Below, piece after piece: positions 6,310 to 13,142 of a stretch of 21,207 bases of DNA. Source of the DNA: 2-12-FULL-41-16 sp964390625 (GTDB lineage Bacteria; Patescibacteriota; Patescibacteriia; Magasanikbacterales; UBA922); contig CAYMID010000013.1 of assembly GCA_964390625.1 (NCBI GenBank), positions 1-21,207 on the forward strand, written 5' to 3'. Position numbers and translations under genes: made by a program. A model generated the notes under the pieces. The model was not told the DNA's origin and did not search any database. It saw only the letters and a list, made by a program, of their open reading frames with translations. Within the stretch, counting starts at the first letter, position 1. Every line of letters starts with the position of its first letter.

Positions 6310-7629
6310 ATGAATCGATTTATTACGTGGAGCTGGCGCGTGCTGGCAGTCGTGCTACTAGGGGCATACGTTTGGAATGCGTACCGCTATGATGTTTGGT
6401 CTAGCTATGATGCTGGTGGTCATTTGGCCTATGCGGTTGATCTGGGGTTAGGTACTGGTTTACCAAATCCAGCGACAAATTATCTGGCCTGGCACGAGCC
6501 GGGGTATTATTGGTTAATTGGGGTCGGAGCCCGCGCGGTGGGTGCTCTAGAGTGGAGTCGGTCGCATTTGTACCACGCGTGGCAATTGGTCAGTGCGGTA
6601 GTGATGTGGAGTGGTGCGGTGGCAGCTGGGGTTTTGGCCTGGCAGGTCACACGGCGGCGAAACACAGCTTGGTTTATTGGTGTTGGTACAGCCAGCTTAT
6701 TTTGTTGGAGTGCGTTGGCTCGTTATGTAACTAACGAGGGTTTGTTTCAGACAGCCACTCTGTGGTGGCTGGTTTGGTTTGTGGCTTGGCACATGGATGA
6801 CCACCCCCAATGGTCACGACCAAAGTGGATGCTGCTAAGTTTGGGCCTGGCAGCGCTGTTGTGGATTAAGTTAACCGCCGTGGTGATAATTGCGGCAGTC
6901 GTGTTATGGATAGGTCTGCAGCGGGGGGTGCATGTGCGCACCAAAATTGGCTGGGCTGCGGTGATTATTGCAATTACCGGTGGTTTGTATGCTCCCTGGT
7001 TGTACCACAAACAGCAGACCTATGGCCAAGCGCTGACGATTAATAATTACGAGACCAAAAGTGAGCGTATGCCCGGGCGATTTTTTATTGGTTGGGATAA
7101 CTCGATTTTAACTACGCCGTTTTGGACCGCTGGTCGCGGCTCTTTTGCGAGTATGTTTTTGGCCAGCGCCGTGGTTGACTATGATAATATTTTCGAGGTG
7201 TATGACCGACCACAGACGACTGATTTGGTAACTGGCAATGGTCGTCGTTTGACGGCCGAGCGGGCCGTGGCTTCGGTGCAATTGATGCGTTGGAGTTTGG
7301 GTTTGGTGGCTTGGGTAATTGGTGGGCTCGTGATTTTTTTGGGACAGTGGCTTAGAAATCGAGCGGCACCAACCGTACAGTTGTTAGCGTGTGTTAGCGC
7401 TGGGCTGGTGGCTGCCCTAATGTACAATGTGTGGCAGTACCCATTTTTGGGACGGGGCACACTAAAGGCAATTTTTGTGGCGGCCGCCTTGCCATTGGCC
7501 GCGATTGTGGCTAGCGCAGCTTGGTATCGAATGTGGCCACATCGTTCTCGTATTGCCAATGGGGTAATGATTTTGTATTGGTTGGTGTGGGTTGCGTTAT
7601 CGTGGCGTATTGGATTACTGCCGGTTTAG
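6310..7629 (+). CDS. GT-C-fold membrane glycosyltransferase-like protein
   Basis: The 439-residue polytopic protein has roughly nine to ten hydrophobic segments, starting with WSWRVLAVVLLGAYVW. The first outside loop carries YDAGGHLAYAVDL and then WHEPGYYWLIG, matching the Asp and 'H-P-x-YY' pattern of PMT/ArnT-type GT-C enzymes, which transfer a sugar from a polyprenyl-phosphate donor at the outer membrane face. The acceptor is unknown; protein or surface-polymer glycosylation is likely. The initiator is fixed by the -10 box 9 bases upstream. Its 3' end overlaps that of the convergent gene by 15 bases. Substrate and exact family (GT39, GT83 or similar) cannot be decided. Confidence 0.8.
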   Translation: MNRFITWSWRVLAVVLLGAYVWNAYRYDVWSSYDAGGHLAYAVDLGLGTGLPNPATNYLAWHEPGYYWLIGVGARAVGALEWSRSHLYHAWQLVSAVVMWSGAVAAGVLAWQVTRRRNTAWFIGVGTASLFCWSALARYVTNEGLFQTATLWWLVWFVAWHMDDHPQWSRPKWMLLSLGLAALLWIKLTAVVIIAAVVLWIGLQRGVHVRTKIGWAAVIIAITGGLYAPWLYHKQQTYGQALTINNYETKSERMPGRFFIGWDNSILTTPFWTAGRGSFASMFLASAVVDYDNIFEVYDRPQTTDLVTGNGRRLTAERAVASVQLMRWSLGLVAWVIGGLVIFLGQWLRNRAAPTVQLLACVSAGLVAALMYNVWQYPFLGRGTLKAIFVAAALPLAAIVASAAWYRMWPHRSRIANGVMILYWLVWVALSWRIGLLPV

Positions 7630-9213
7630 TCTGGGATTGCGCAGCAAATATAAATGGTTATTTGGATTTATGCCAAGCACCGTGGTGGAGCTAACCACTT
7701 GATATGGGGGCAGTGGTGAAAAACTAACAATATAATCTTCGGTGTTATTTACAAATAGGGCACGAATCCACCAGGGGGCGGTCCAGGTTCCGTGTGGTCG
7801 GCCCGAGGCTTGGGCATTCCAGTAACTGTACCAGCCATTCCACTCATACCCACCATCAATGGTGTGGCGAGGTGCGTCGCCTTGGTTGGCCGCATATTCT
7901 GCTAATTGCCAGCGGGCTTGATTCAAACGCAGGTAAAAAGAGGTTTGACTGACACTGTACAGACTAATGATTGCAATTGCAGTAAGGGCCACCACTGTTT
8001 GCGCCCGCGTCCAGGGTAATTTGGAGACAAGATAAAAACAAAATAAAATCGTGACTGGCAGAATATAGCGGTCAAAACTTTCCACCATCAGTAGGGGGAC
8101 GGCGTTAACCATTGCCGCCCACAACCACCATGGCTGGTGCTCGCTTTTAGTTAGGCTAGTATAGACTAAAGTCGCCGCACTACTAGCTGCACCTACGGTA
8201 GCCGCACCCCAAACCCAGGCCGGGAATTGGAATTGCAAGACGCCATTGAGCACATTTTTGTTTGGTCCAAGACCAAAGACGTTGATGATGTTTAACACGT
8301 ATGGTAACTGTGTGTCGGTGGTGAGTTTAATAATCATGACAATTGCCACACTTGTACCAACCAGGGTCCACCAGCGCCAATCACGCCACAGTTTTTTTTG
8401 CCACAACAGACCAGCCGCTAGCGGTGCTGCCAACAAGCCAGTGTAAATAAAAATGTACCAAATCCACCAGGCGGCGTGGGTCGGCACAGTGTTAAGCGGT
8501 AACGAGTGCAAGGATGTGCCGCCAGGTAACCAGTAGTTTGAATACAAAAAAGCATAGGCTGTGGCTCCAGTCAACGCGGTGGTTAGAAGCGGCCACAGCC
8601 ATTGGCGCAGGGCCAGGGGCGAGCGGCCTCGCCACTGTAACCACAGTAGGTAGATCCCAAACGCTGGGGCCAGGAGCCCGGCGGTTTGGCGGGTAAAAAA
8701 CCCTAGCAGGGCCGCGGTACTACCCAGCCAGACCCAGTGTCCCTGTCGGCTTTCGAGGGCGCGCCAATACGCCGCCGCACTGGCAATTGTTAGTGCCAGG
8801 GCTGGGATGTCGGTCATAAAGGTGAACGACAAGTTGTAGCTAATTGGGTTAAGCCACACTAGTAAGGCTATGGTGGCGGCTAGTCCGCGCTGGTGTGATA
8901 GGCGCCACGTCACGGCGTAAGTCAAGGCAATGGCCGCGGCCATCCATACCAATGTGGTCACGCGCAGCCAGGTAAACGAAAATCCAAATAACTTAACCAC
9001 GGCCGCACCATACAGTATTGGCCAATACAGTAGCGGTCCTACGTACGAGTTAAATCTAAATTCACCAGTCTCCACCCAGTGTGCGATCATTTCGGTGTGC
9101 ACCCAATCGTCATTAAGCGCAAATTCACCGCGCGGCGACACGATTAGGAATTGGGCCAGGAATAACAGGCCCAAACTCAATGGCACCCAGTGTCGGCGAA
9201 AAAAGTCACGCAC
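7615..9213 (-). CDS. GT-C-fold membrane glycosyltransferase-like protein (second copy, different)
   Basis: The 532-residue polytopic protein has about ten or more membrane segments, the first being VPLSLGLLFLAQFLIV. It is followed by EFALNDDWVHTEMIAHWVETGEF, where the acidic pair NDDW sits at the GT-C catalytic-loop position, and by GPLLYWPILYGAAVVKLFGFS. It should use a lipid-linked sugar donor. I start at GTG 9213, one base after the trxB stop and preceded by a GGAAAG-like ribosome site; no ATG is in frame there. It is the last gene of the rpiB-rpe-trxB unit and shares little obvious sequence with the convergent GT-C gene at 6310 beyond fold. Acceptor unknown. Confidence 0.8.
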   Translation of the reverse strand: MRDFFRRHWVPLSLGLLFLAQFLIVSPRGEFALNDDWVHTEMIAHWVETGEFRFNSYVGPLLYWPILYGAAVVKLFGFSFTWLRVTTLVWMAAAIALTYAVTWRLSHQRGLAATIALLVWLNPISYNLSFTFMTDIPALALTIASAAAYWRALESRQGHWVWLGSTAALLGFFTRQTAGLLAPAFGIYLLWLQWRGRSPLALRQWLWPLLTTALTGATAYAFLYSNYWLPGGTSLHSLPLNTVPTHAAWWIWYIFIYTGLLAAPLAAGLLWQKKLWRDWRWWTLVGTSVAIVMIIKLTTDTQLPYVLNIINVFGLGPNKNVLNGVLQFQFPAWVWGAATVGAASSAATLVYTSLTKSEHQPWWLWAAMVNAVPLLMVESFDRYILPVTILFCFYLVSKLPWTRAQTVVALTAIAIISLYSVSQTSFYLRLNQARWQLAEYAANQGDAPRHTIDGGYEWNGWYSYWNAQASGRPHGTWTAPWWIRALFVNNTEDYIVSFSPLPPYQVVSSTTVLGINPNNHLYLLRNPRLNRQ

Positions 9214-9214
9214 A

Positions 9215-10165
9215 TTATTCGGCTTTCCAACGGTTAAGATATTCAATTGCGGCCAAGGCAGCGGTTGCGCCCTGTCCGGCGGCAATAGAAATTTGTTTGA
9301 ACGGAATATTGGTCACATCGCCGGCGGCAAAAATTCCCGGCACAGTGGTGGCGCAGCGTTGATCCACTACAATTTCTTTGGTGGCGTTTTTGGCCACAAC
9401 CCCAGCAAAATCACTGTTAGGAATCATGCCAATGTGGACCATTACTCCGTCGGCAGCAATCGTCTGGGTGCTGCCATCAGCAGCCGTGTAGTCTAATCCA
9501 GTGACAAAATCAGTACCAGTAATCTGAGTGGTGCTGGCACCATAAATTACTTCAATGTTGGCAGTGGCTTTAACTTTATCAATCAAAATATTTTCGCCCT
9601 TTGGAAAGCCACCGTTATTTTCGGGGGTGTTGGCGTATTTGGAAATCAAGTAAACTTTGCTCGCAATGCCAGCCATCATAAGCGCAGACTCAAGGGCCGA
9701 ATTGCCAGAACCCACGGTAACTGTGGTGCGCTTGCGATACAATGGGCCATCGCAAACGGTGCAGTAGGTTACGCCTTTGCCGCGCAAAGTCTCTTCGCCT
9801 GGCACACCGAGTGTGCGGGGGTGAATTCCACTCGCGATAAGAACAGTTTTAGTTTCGTAGATTTTTTCCGTTCCAGTATCATCGGTGGTTTTAACTAAGT
9901 GGTAATTTTTTTCAGGCACAATCGCGGTTACGTAACGACCATTTTCAACTTTGGTTTGGTACGACTCGGCGTGTTTGTAAAAATCTTGAGCCAATTGCAC
10001 CCCGGTGGTATGGATTTGGCCAGGCCAATTATCCACATCGCCAGACAAAGCGACTTCGCCACCAATATCTTTGGTAACAATGACAAAATTCAAATTGCGA
10101 CGCGCTGCGTAGACAGCGGCCGTGCAACCAGCAGCGGCTGCGCCAATAATGACTAGGTCGTACAT
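9215..10165 (-). CDS. trxB: Thioredoxin-reductase-like FAD disulfide reductase
   Basis: The 316-residue product has the TrxB layout: FAD dinucleotide motif GAAAAG (8-13) in LVIIGAAAAGCTAAVYAAR, the GDVDNWPG segment (42-49), redox pair C135-TV-C138 in YCTVCDGPLY, nucleotide motif GSGNSALESA (152-161), and the C-terminal FAD motif IFAAGDVTNIPFKQISIAAGQG. The usual HRRxxxR, which binds the 2'-phosphate of NADPH, is missing: the text there is VYLISKYANTPENNGG (171-186). NADH, ferredoxin or another electron donor is therefore possible. I start at MYDLV (one base after the rpe stop) rather than a TTG three codons upstream. No thioredoxin gene is nearby. Confidence 0.9.
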   Translation of the reverse strand: MYDLVIIGAAAAGCTAAVYAARRNLNFVIVTKDIGGEVALSGDVDNWPGQIHTTGVQLAQDFYKHAESYQTKVENGRYVTAIVPEKNYHLVKTTDDTGTEKIYETKTVLIASGIHPRTLGVPGEETLRGKGVTYCTVCDGPLYRKRTTVTVGSGNSALESALMMAGIASKVYLISKYANTPENNGGFPKGENILIDKVKATANIEVIYGASTTQITGTDFVTGLDYTAADGSTQTIAADGVMVHIGMIPNSDFAGVVAKNATKEIVVDQRCATTVPGIFAAGDVTNIPFKQISIAAGQGATAALAAIEYLNRWKAE

Positions 10166-10166
10166 A

Positions 10167-10799
10167 TTAAGCAATTAAGGTCTCTAGTTTTTTTAAATTT
10201 TCGGCTGGATTACCGTGTGCAAAAATGGCGCTGCCAACACAGGCACAATCAACACCAGCGGATTTGATGGCCAACAGTGTGTCAGCGTTTGCTCCACCAT
10301 CAACTTGGGTAATCAAATGTGGGTACTGATTTTTGATGGTCACAAATTTTTCCAACATTTCAGACATAAATGACCGTCCTTGTGCACCAGGATGGATGGT
10401 CATTATCATTACACCATCTAAATTTTTTGCCTCATCTTGTATCATGCTCACCGGGGTTTCTGGATTCAGAACTGCAAACGCCTCCCAATCTTGGTCATGA
10501 ATAGTTTGAATTACATCAGACAAACTGTCCCTTGACTCGACATGGAATAAAACACGTTTTACTTGTGGAATGTTTTTCCAACTCTCAATAACCTCGAGTG
10601 GATTTTTTACCATCAAGTGTAATTCGCAATCGGTTTTTAAATTATTGCTGACTGACCCAGGGTCGGCCCACGTGGTTTCGGGTACAAATTTTCCGTCGGT
10701 AATGTCGATATGGATACAATCAGTTGCGCTTTCGATTGCCTGTGCTTGTTGTAAAAATTCAGTTTCGGATTTTGCTAAAATGGCGGGAATTATTTTCAT
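10167..10799 (-). CDS. rpe: Ribulose-phosphate 3-epimerase
   Basis: The 210-residue TIM-barrel enzyme interconverts ribulose 5-phosphate and xylulose 5-phosphate. Visible family marks are IPAILAKS at the start, HIDITDGKFVPE (the two catalytic and metal Asp), ELHLMV (metal His), MTIHPGAQGRSFM (phosphate loop, where most homologues read MTVNPGFGGQ) and QVDGGAN (second catalytic Asp). The ATG overlaps the rpiB stop (ATGA), so translation is coupled. Local base composition is more AT-rich than that of the genes around it. Family is clear; the unusual phosphate loop may reflect lineage. Confidence 0.9.
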   Translation of the reverse strand: MKIIPAILAKSETEFLQQAQAIESATDCIHIDITDGKFVPETTWADPGSVSNNLKTDCELHLMVKNPLEVIESWKNIPQVKRVLFHVESRDSLSDVIQTIHDQDWEAFAVLNPETPVSMIQDEAKNLDGVMIMTIHPGAQGRSFMSEMLEKFVTIKNQYPHLITQVDGGANADTLLAIKSAGVDCACVGSAIFAHGNPAENLKKLETLIA

Positions 10800-11245
10800 A
10801 CTTCATGCTCAGCCACTTTTTGCAGACGGCGGACGTGACGAGCGTCTTCGCTAAACGGTGTTTCGAGCCAACGTTTAACAATCGCCATGGCGTGCTCTTC
10901 GCTCGATAAGTTTGCTGCCAAGCATAACACATTGGTGTTATCATCGTGCATCATAGTTTCGGCGGCCATTAAGTTGTAGCCAATACCAGCGCGAATACCA
11001 GGGACTTTGTTTGCGGCTATGCAAACACCAACGCCGTTTTTGCAAATCAAAATACCGCGACCGTTTTGAGCCACCTGTTCGGCCAGAGGGAAGGCAAAAT
11101 CAGGGTAATCATCGCCATCCACGTATTCGTGGGGGCCAAGGTCGGTCACGTCGCGTTCGAGCTCGTTTTGGAGGTAACGGACCAGGCGTTTTTTAAGCTG
11201 GTAGCCGCCATGGTCACTGGCAATAAAGAGGGGGCCGATATACAT
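10796..11245 (-). CDS. rpiB: Ribose-5-phosphate isomerase B
   Basis: The 149-residue RpiB/LacA-family enzyme converts ribose 5-phosphate to ribulose 5-phosphate, the substrate of the rpe gene that overlaps it by four bases. It shows ASDHGG (phosphate and substrate binding), DYPDFAFPLAEQV, GILICKNGVGVCIAANKVPGIRAG with the catalytic-type Cys in place, and the conserved His in MMHDDNTNVL. The usual ICGTG is ICKNG here. It is the first gene of the operon rpiB-rpe-trxB-GT-C, served by a good promoter (11268-11297) with a leader of about 15 bases. Confidence 0.92.
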   Translation of the reverse strand: MYIGPLFIASDHGGYQLKKRLVRYLQNELERDVTDLGPHEYVDGDDYPDFAFPLAEQVAQNGRGILICKNGVGVCIAANKVPGIRAGIGYNLMAAETMMHDDNTNVLCLAANLSSEEHAMAIVKRWLETPFSEDARHVRRLQKVAEHEV

Positions 11246-11267
11246 ACATTTATTTTAGATATACCCG

Positions 11268-11297
11268 ATTATAGCACGGGGGGTGGATTGGGGACAA
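11268..11297 (-). promoter_or_regulatory. Promoter of the rpiB-rpe-trxB-GT operon
   Basis: On the minus strand TTGTCC (11292-11297), an 18-base spacer and TATAAT (11268-11273) with a TGC extension. The -10 is 22 bases before the rpiB ATG. It is back to back with the strong plus promoter at 11311. Confidence 0.7.
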
Positions 11298-11310
11298 TTT
11301 TGGCTAAGTC

Positions 11311-11339
11311 TTGACAAAATTACCAGTGGGTGGTATTTT
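11311..11339 (+). promoter_or_regulatory. Strong plus-strand promoter leading into the first assembly gap
   Basis: TTGACA (11311-11316), a 17-base spacer and TATTTT (11334-11339) with a TGG extension. An inverted repeat CAGTGG (11324-11329) / CCACTG (11346-11351) brackets the -10 and could be an operator or the start of an RNA stem. Confidence 0.65.
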
Positions 11340-11372
11340 ATGGGGCCACTGTGAGGACGGTGGAATGGAGGT

Positions 11373-11472
11373 NNNNNNNNNNNNNNNNNNNNNNNNNNNN
11401 NNNNNNNNNNNNNNNNNNNNNNNNNNNNNNNNNNNNNNNNNNNNNNNNNNNNNNNNNNNNNNNNNNNNNNNN
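11373..11472. other. Assembly gap (100 N)
   Basis: Exactly 100 N, the usual placeholder for a gap of unknown size. The real length may differ. It lies in the presumed RNA or leader region upstream of thymidine kinase. Confidence 0.99.
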
Positions 11473-11581
11473 TGGGCCGATTAATGGGTTGGAAGTGTCA
11501 CCGTTCTTTTACCCTTTCTTGCTAATAAGGAGAGCAAGAAAGTGTCACGAGTGTACCCATCACTCGAAGACAAAAATGCAT

Positions 11582-11602
11582 CACCACTGGTGGTGCTTTT
11601 TT
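11582..11602 (+). terminator. Intrinsic terminator upstream of thymidine kinase
   Basis: CACCA (11582-11586) and TGGTG (11591-11595) close a 4-base loop, followed by C and six T. The stem is short, but the T-run is good. It would end the RNA begun at 11346, or act as an attenuator. Confidence 0.55.
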
Positions 11603-11626
11603 GTTTAAACAAATCAGACAACGGTG

Positions 11627-11632
11627 TATACT
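11627..11632 (+). promoter_or_regulatory. -10 box for thymidine kinase
   Basis: TATACT lies 20 bases before the ATG at 11653 and after the terminator at 11602. There is no well-spaced -35. The leader contains a T-rich stretch and no Shine-Dalgarno. Confidence 0.5.
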
Positions 11633-11652
11633 ATAGGCGTATCTTTTTTTGT

Positions 11653-12222
11653 ATGCAATTTGCACCAGCTATTGGGCACAATTCGGGGTGGGTCGAGGTT
11701 ATTTGCGGCAGTATGTTTAGTGGCAAAAGCGAGGAGCTAATTCGCCGTGTGCGTCGGGCGAATTTTGCGCGCCAACCGTGGCAGGTGTTTAAACCAGCGC
11801 TCGATAACCGGTATGATGCGAGTGCGGTGGTGAGTCACAGTGACTTGCGCGTGGATGGCGTGCCCGTAGCAACCCCGGTCGATATTTTGTCTGATCTTAA
11901 ACCCGAAACGCAAGTGGTGGGGATTGATGAAATTCAATTTTTCCCAATTGAAATTGTGGAGGTTGTGACCGAATTAGCGAGTCGAAAAGTGCGCGTGATT
12001 TGCGCGGGCTTGGATTTAGATTTTCGCGGACAGCCATTTGGACCAATGCCACAATTGCTCTCAATTGCCGAATATGTAACTAAATTGGCGGCAGTGTGTG
12101 TGCAGTGTGGTGCGCCAGCGCATCGCACGCAGCGACTCAGTACAAATACTGAATTAGTCGTTGTGGGCGCGACCGATAGTTACGAAGCGCGGTGTCGCAA
12201 TTGTCATACAATTCCAGCATAA
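11653..12222 (+). CDS. tdk: Thymidine kinase (type II)
   Basis: The 189-residue enzyme phosphorylates thymidine with ATP for dTMP salvage. It has the P-loop GSMFSGKS (19-26) followed by EELIRRVRRA, the lasso-side DEIQFF (92-97) with the catalytic Glu at 93, GLDLDFRGQPFG (119-130), and a zinc site C149-x2-C152 and C181-x2-C184. Length matches bacterial TK1-type enzymes. The product starts MQFAPAIGHNSGW, slightly longer than usual at the N-terminus; an in-frame reading back to 11542 would cross the terminator and is rejected. A terminator follows 13 bases after the stop. Confidence 0.95.
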   Translation: MQFAPAIGHNSGWVEVICGSMFSGKSEELIRRVRRANFARQPWQVFKPALDNRYDASAVVSHSDLRVDGVPVATPVDILSDLKPETQVVGIDEIQFFPIEIVEVVTELASRKVRVICAGLDLDFRGQPFGPMPQLLSIAEYVTKLAAVCVQCGAPAHRTQRLSTNTELVVVGATDSYEARCRNCHTIPA

Positions 12223-12235
12223 ATTTTCAAACAAA

Positions 12236-12261
12236 AAATCCCGTGGAAACGGGATTTTTTT
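12236..12261 (+). terminator. Terminator of thymidine kinase
   Basis: AAATCCCGT (12236-12244) pairs perfectly with ACGGGATTT (12249-12257) around GGAA, with a T-run to 12261. Confidence 0.85.
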
Positions 12262-12299
12262 CACCCTTAATTTTCATCGAGATAAAAACTAAGGGGGAT

Positions 12300-12326
12300 G
12301 GGTGACGGTGGGTTGTTTTGTCACCC
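12300..12326 (-). terminator. Possible terminator of the 219-aa orphan gene
   Basis: GGGTGAC (12300-12306) pairs with GTCACCC (12320-12326) over 7 bp with a 13-base loop. On the minus strand a T-rich run appears only about 12 bases later, so termination is uncertain. Confidence 0.4.
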
Positions 12327-12365
12327 TGTGGAAAGAGCGTTGGGGGCGGGGTTTGAAGTCGACTA

Positions 12366-13025
12366 TCAGCCATCATGACCGAAGTTGACCTCAAGTGAGG
12401 GTGCGCCGGTTGGCGAGGTTGTGGCTTTCTTGTTTGCCTGACTTCGTAGGATTGCCGGGGCATCGAAGATGGCGTTGGCCATCTCGCGCCGATCTGAGGG
12501 AAGTCCCTCGATGACAATGCTGCGCGCCAACTCGAGTGGCAGCATCTGCATGGCAAACAGGATGACAGCGCGGATTTCGGCAGCGGATTTTTGTCTCAAT
12601 TCCTCACTTATGCCGTGGCGAAGTCGATGGTCCAAGACCGCGACATAAGCACCGATGGCATATTGTGAAGTCCTGTCACGGGGGTCGAACTCCCGAACGA
12701 CATGCGCACCAAGTAGCAATTCCCGCTTGTCTGACGGGATGTCACTCTCGGTGAGGTAATCCGCAGACGTCAGAACCAGGTAGGGAATGCGTTGCTGCAC
12801 ACAAACCGCGGCGCTGTCAGTGCCGCGTCGACAGAGCTGCAGGAAGTTGTTGATGCGTTGACTGTACCTCCATTCTTTGACCTTGGCCGGCTGCCTGTCT
12901 TCCTCCACCCTCTTGGGTCCGCGCAGAAGCTTGACCACGAGCCGGAAGACGAAGTAGATGACCAGCGCGGCGGCTCCGATCACCAGCCACTCGTAGAAAT
13001 TGAACCCTTTCACGTACTTGAGCAT
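12366..13025 (-). CDS. Hypothetical membrane-anchored protein, 219 aa
   Basis: The function is not recognised. One N-terminal membrane segment (about residues 13-35, WLVIGAAALVIYFVFRLVVKLL) is followed by a basic stretch and a soluble, mostly helical domain facing the cytoplasm by the positive-inside rule. The tail (about 195-219) is low in structure. There is no signal-peptide cleavage motif or catalytic motif. Initiation is by a perfect AGGAGGTG ribosome site (13030-13037), 6 bases before ATG, unlike most genes here. Third codon positions are dominated by G and C. It has its own promoter (TTGACA, 16, GATAAT). With the 70-aa orphan at 849 it forms a second gene class in this window, perhaps acquired. 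Confidence 0.78.
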   Translation of the reverse strand: MLKYVKGFNFYEWLVIGAAALVIYFVFRLVVKLLRGPKRVEEDRQPAKVKEWRYSQRINNFLQLCRRGTDSAAVCVQQRIPYLVLTSADYLTESDIPSDKRELLLGAHVVREFDPRDRTSQYAIGAYVAVLDHRLRHGISEELRQKSAAEIRAVILFAMQMLPLELARSIVIEGLPSDRREMANAIFDAPAILRSQANKKATTSPTGAPSLEVNFGHDG

Positions 13026-13045
13026 GGCTCACCTCCTATGCAAAA

Positions 13046-13073
13046 ATTATCATAAATAAGCCATTTTGTCAAT
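13046..13073 (-). promoter_or_regulatory. Promoter of the 219-aa orphan gene
   Basis: On the minus strand TTGACA (13068-13073), a 16-base spacer and GATAAT (13046-13051). The short leader carries the AGGAGGTG ribosome site. Confidence 0.65.
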
Positions 13074-13108
13074 GTTTTGGTCGCCAAAGTTAGCCTTTTT
13101 CGCTTTAC

Positions 13109-13136
13109 TTGACTTTTGCCCAGAGTGCGCTACAAT
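13109..13136 (+). promoter_or_regulatory. Promoter of the T-box/ileS transcript
   Basis: TTGACT (13109-13114), a 16-base spacer and TACAAT (13131-13136). The start is expected near 13143. The beginning TTGACTTTTG and the 16-base spacer match the tRNA-Arg promoter. Confidence 0.7.
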
Positions 13137-13142
13137 TAGCTT

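Larger units (their letters stand above)
11346..11602 (+). ncRNA. Possible structured RNA, interrupted by an assembly gap
   Basis: No protein gene is supported between 11246 and 11652. A strong promoter is followed by a G-rich segment (11346-11372), 100 N, then hairpins: TTTCTTGCT/AGCAAGAAA (11515-11523 with 11533-11541, perfect 9 bp, loop AATAAGGAG), CGAGTG/CACTCG (11548-11553 with 11561-11566), and a terminator. The 8-base word AGTGTCAC occurs twice (11494 and 11541). This suggests a stand-alone RNA or a long leader of thymidine kinase. I could not match it to tmRNA, RNase P, SRP or 6S RNA from the visible ends. The missing bases prevent identification. Confidence 0.35.

Noticed and set aside
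8930..9496. 188-codon plus-strand frame opposite the GT-C and trxB genes
   Set aside because: It spans two strong minus-strand genes, has low-complexity shadow-like composition and no start signal.
11346..11358. Cobalamin-riboswitch-like word GCCACTGTGAGG
   Set aside because: Only this short word matches; the B12 box and other conserved parts are not seen, and thymidine kinase is not a usual target.
11330..11608. ORF spanning the N gap
   Set aside because: It is open only because N cannot encode a stop; the right part is hairpins and a terminator.
11542..11652. Thymidine kinase start upstream, or a separate small ORF through the terminator
   Set aside because: The segment contains a terminator and a -10 box, and the codons reflect hairpin sequence; TK homology begins around GWVEVICGSMFSGKS.
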